NCBI GenBank assembly: GCA_052143655.1
Contig: JBKQSL010000469.1
Coordinates: forward strand, 1-7,191
Direction of reading: 5' to 3'
DNA: 7,191 bases
Origin: CAVSUR01 sp052143655
Lineage (GTDB): Bacteria > Actinomycetota > Actinomycetes > Streptosporangiales > Streptosporangiaceae
This document shows positions 5,597 to 7,191 of the stretch, one piece after another. Position 1 is the first letter of the stretch; each line of letters starts with the position of its first letter. The notes below the pieces were generated by a model, which did no database searches, had not been told where the DNA came from, and saw nothing but the letters and a program-made list of their open reading frames with translations. Made by a program: the position numbers and the translations under genes.

Positions 5597-5604
5597 TTCC
5601 TCCC
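5597..5604 (-). promoter_or_regulatory. Strong ribosome binding site for the 5590 start
   Basis: On the minus strand GGGAGGAA lies 6 bases before the ATG at 5590, a near-ideal Shine-Dalgarno site. It supports that the frameshifted frame began as a real gene and that MTREKD is its true start. Confidence 0.65.
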
Positions 5605-5721
5605 GCAGATCCTGACAGTCGCCCCTGAAGGAGGGCCGTTTTCATCCGTGACCAGCTGCCGGACCGGCGGCCGCTGGCTGGTGCAACATGGCGGCCCGTA
5701 GCGCCCGGGTGCTGGCGGCGG

Positions 5722-6855
5722 CTAGAGAGGATGGGTGAATCTGTAGCTGCGGCAGCCTGGGCAGATGTGCGGGCTACCGCAGTCTTCATCCTCGATGTCA
5801 TACCAGCGCGGCGGAGGCTGCCGCGGGTCGCTCCAGATCCGGTGGCAGCGCTGGCAGATCCACCGTCCGGTCGGCGGAAGCCGCCGCCTTATGGCAGCCA
5901 GCTCCCCGCCGCCCAGCTTGTCCAGGGCCGCCGTCACGGCCGCGGGGTCAGTAACGGTAACGACCAGCTGGCCGTCGGTGGCCTGTGCTTGCGCGGTGGC
6001 CGGCAGCCCTGCCGCCCGAACGCAGGCTACGTAAGCGGCGATGCCGGGACGGCCGAGGATGCGCCCGAGGGTGACCGTGCCGATGGAGACGCTGACCACG
6101 CCAGCCTGGGTATCAGCGAGAGTGACGACGGGCTTGCGCGCAAGCCCGTCGAAGCCGGTGCCGCTGCGGTGGGATTCGACGATGTGATCCTCATGCCAGG
6201 GGACCACGGGCAGGAAAGCAGCGCGGCCGTTCCAGCTCGCCGGGCGGCGGCCGGTGAATATCTTGATGCCGATAAAGCCGCGGTCGGTGCCGCCGCGGTC
6301 CCATCCGCCAGTAAGCATCGCCCTGCAGGTGGCTGGCATGCCTGCACGAGCCAGGCGGTCGATGATGGCATGGAACCGTGGCGCATCGTCGCGGCTGAGG
6401 TGGCCGACGGTGGCACCTGCGGCTTCGACCCGGACCGCGTTCGGGTCGTACTCGTTGTCCGGTTCGCGAACAAGTGCCGCGGTGAGCAGGCGCCTTCTGG
6501 TTCCGAAGGCGTTGCGGCCAGCCGCAAGAGCCTCAAGAGCGTCCTGGTGGTGCTGTTCGCCAACGACGTCAACCTGAGCCCCGATATTGATCGCGGGCGC
6601 CTGGAGCCAGGTCGCCGGACCTGAGTCGGGGGGTTCCCGGACTTCCGCAGCCGCCCGTCCCTGCTCATCCGCGCGGTTCCCCTGCTCCTCCCGCTCACGC
6701 AGGCGCTGGGCATCCACCGCCTCCCTGCGCTCCCCTGCCTTTTCTTCCCTGGCCTGCAGGCGCAGGGCGTTCCGCTCGGCGGCGTACTCGCCGTAGGCCA
6801 TGCCCCGTCGTTCGAGCTCGTCCCGGACAGATTTCCTCAGCAGGAAGTTCCTCAC
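5722..6855 (-). CDS. HIRAN-domain protein with C-terminal zinc ribbon
   Basis: A predicted cytoplasmic protein of 377 residues. Residues 20-70 are a charged, probably coiled-coil helix (ALRLQAREEKAGERREAV and on). Residues 93-200 form a HIRAN domain, with LVREPDNEYDPNAVRV (128-143) and VGHLSRDDAPRF (150-161) matching the family core. HIRAN domains in SNF2 proteins such as HLTF bind DNA ends; bacterial stand-alone forms are proposed to recognise DNA damage or stalled forks. Residues 242-305 (TLGRILGRPGIAAYV, GLPATAQA, LVVTVTDP) look like a degenerate second copy. C334, C337, C365 and C368 form a CxxC-x27-CxxC zinc ribbon. There is no helicase or nuclease domain. The GTG at 6855 is chosen because GGGGAGG lies 5 bases upstream; an in-frame ATG at 7077 would run through the neighbouring gene remnant. 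The HIRAN assignment is firm; the role is unknown. Confidence 0.8.
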   Translation of the reverse strand: MRNFLLRKSVRDELERRGMAYGEYAAERNALRLQAREEKAGERREAVDAQRLREREEQGNRADEQGRAAAEVREPPDSGPATWLQAPAINIGAQVDVVGEQHHQDALEALAAGRNAFGTRRRLLTAALVREPDNEYDPNAVRVEAAGATVGHLSRDDAPRFHAIIDRLARAGMPATCRAMLTGGWDRGGTDRGFIGIKIFTGRRPASWNGRAAFLPVVPWHEDHIVESHRSGTGFDGLARKPVVTLADTQAGVVSVSIGTVTLGRILGRPGIAAYVACVRAAGLPATAQAQATDGQLVVTVTDPAAVTAALDKLGGGELAAIRRRLPPTGRWICQRCHRIWSDPRQPPPRWYDIEDEDCGSPHICPGCRSYRFTHPL

Positions 6856-7063
6856 CGCAGCCTCCCCGCAAGCGCCCGGCCACCAGCACCGCGCTTCTTG
6901 CCCTCGACACCACCAGGCCCTGAGTAAGGGGCGCCGCATCACCCGGTCCGGTTTACGCAACACCGCCGCAACATGCCCTGGTGGGATGAAGAGACCATGA
7001 CAGGCCTGTTCAGCTTCGGCAACCCTGCAAGTCTCGGCGATATCCAGGCTGGGCTCATCCCGG
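6856..7063. other. Intergenic stretch upstream of the HIRAN gene
   Basis: About 200 bases without a recognised gene. CCACCAGG (6910-6917) and CCTGGTGG (6977-6984) are an 8-base inverted repeat 59 bases apart. No convincing promoter was found, although the HIRAN promoter should lie here because the upstream gene is broken off. Confidence 0.4.
6861..6867 (-). promoter_or_regulatory. Ribosome binding site that sets the HIRAN start
   Basis: On the minus strand GGGGAGG lies 5 bases before the GTG at 6855. It decides for this GTG over the far upstream ATG at 7077, whose extension has an unlikely composition (Trp- and Cys-rich). Confidence 0.6.
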
Positions 7064-7191
7064 CTACTGCGTCTCATGGGCGACGAGGCCGCCGGAGAAC
7101 TCCATGATGCTCACCGAGCGGGACGGCACGCCGTCGTAGCTGATCACGCACTCGCTCACCCATACATCCCCGTTGCCGCTGATCCGGAGCA
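7064..7191 (-). pseudogene. SnoaL/NTF2-like protein, truncated C-terminal remnant
   Basis: The minus strand from 7189 reads LRISGNGDVWVSECVISYDG, VPSRSVSIMEFSGGLVAHET, Q, then TAG at 7066-7064. It matches the late part of the nuclear transport factor 2 family (SnoaL-like fold), whose members usually read W-V-T-E-C-V-I-Y-D-G, then S-I-M-E-F, then H-E-T-Q-Y and about 15-20 more residues including F-A-D-P-F. Here the Tyr codon is replaced by a stop and the following bases contain a second stop, TGA, and no match to the expected tail, so a breakpoint is more likely than a single nonsense mutation. The beginning lies outside the window, and members are commonly small proteins of 120-150 residues of varied or unknown function. 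Confidence 0.7.

Noticed and set aside
5731..6624. 297-residue open frame on the plus strand
   Set aside because: Antisense to the HIRAN gene, whose domain and zinc ribbon are clear; no motif in the plus-strand translation.
6856..7077. 74-residue amino-terminal extension of the HIRAN protein
   Set aside because: The ATG at 7077 lies inside the SnoaL-like remnant and the extension is Cys/Trp/Arg-rich; the GTG at 6855 has a proper ribosome binding site.
6997..7107. Small plus-strand frame MTGLFSFGNPASLGDIQ...
   Set aside because: It has a weak purine-rich upstream sequence but is only 36 codons, runs antisense into the SnoaL-like remnant and ends in a shadow-like Arg run. It could be the first codons of another lost gene, but that cannot be supported.

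Overview
The window is high-GC DNA with G/C-rich third codon positions, purine-rich Shine-Dalgarno sequences and protein families common in Actinomycetota (DUF2252, MalT/LuxR-type STAND regulators, anaerobic sulfatase-maturase relatives with a SEC-C tail, DUF2254, SnoaL-like proteins). A soil actinomycete such as a Streptosporangiales or Streptomyces relative is the best guess; the species cannot be read from the sequence. No rRNA, tRNA, CRISPR array, transposase or phage gene was seen.

Layout. Positions 3-253 (+) hold a frameshifted fragment of a DUF2252 gene. Positions 353-750 (+) hold an unidentified gene whose tail lies in another frame, probably after an internal deletion. Positions 929-1798 (+) encode an apparently intact DMT-family transporter, preceded by a 14-codon reading frame with a strong ribosome binding site that overlaps the transporter start by ATGA. 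It converges on a ClC-type chloride channel/transporter (1830-3143, -). The ClC start overlaps, again by ATGA, the stop of a long frame (3140-4978, -) that joins pieces of three unrelated genes: the STAND ATPase domain of a LuxR/MalT-type regulator, the C-terminal SPASM and SEC-C part of an anaerobic sulfatase-maturase-like protein, and the soluble C-terminal part of a DUF2254 membrane protein. Upstream on the same strand are a frameshifted gene of unknown function (4975-5590), an apparently intact HIRAN-domain protein with a C-terminal zinc ribbon (5722-6855), and the cut-off tail of a SnoaL/NTF2-like gene (7064-7191).

How it fits together. Only three genes look whole: the DMT transporter, the ClC protein and the HIRAN protein. 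Most of the rest is gene debris: internal deletions, frameshifts and truncations, with two frameshifts lying exactly on short perfect tandem duplications. This is what a decaying or rearranging accessory region would look like. The most unusual object is the three-part frame at 3140-4978, open across two junctions, with a plausible ribosome binding site and translational coupling to the ClC gene. It may be a chance in-frame pseudogene product or an expressed chimera; the sequence alone cannot decide. No coherent multi-gene defence or metabolic system is evident.
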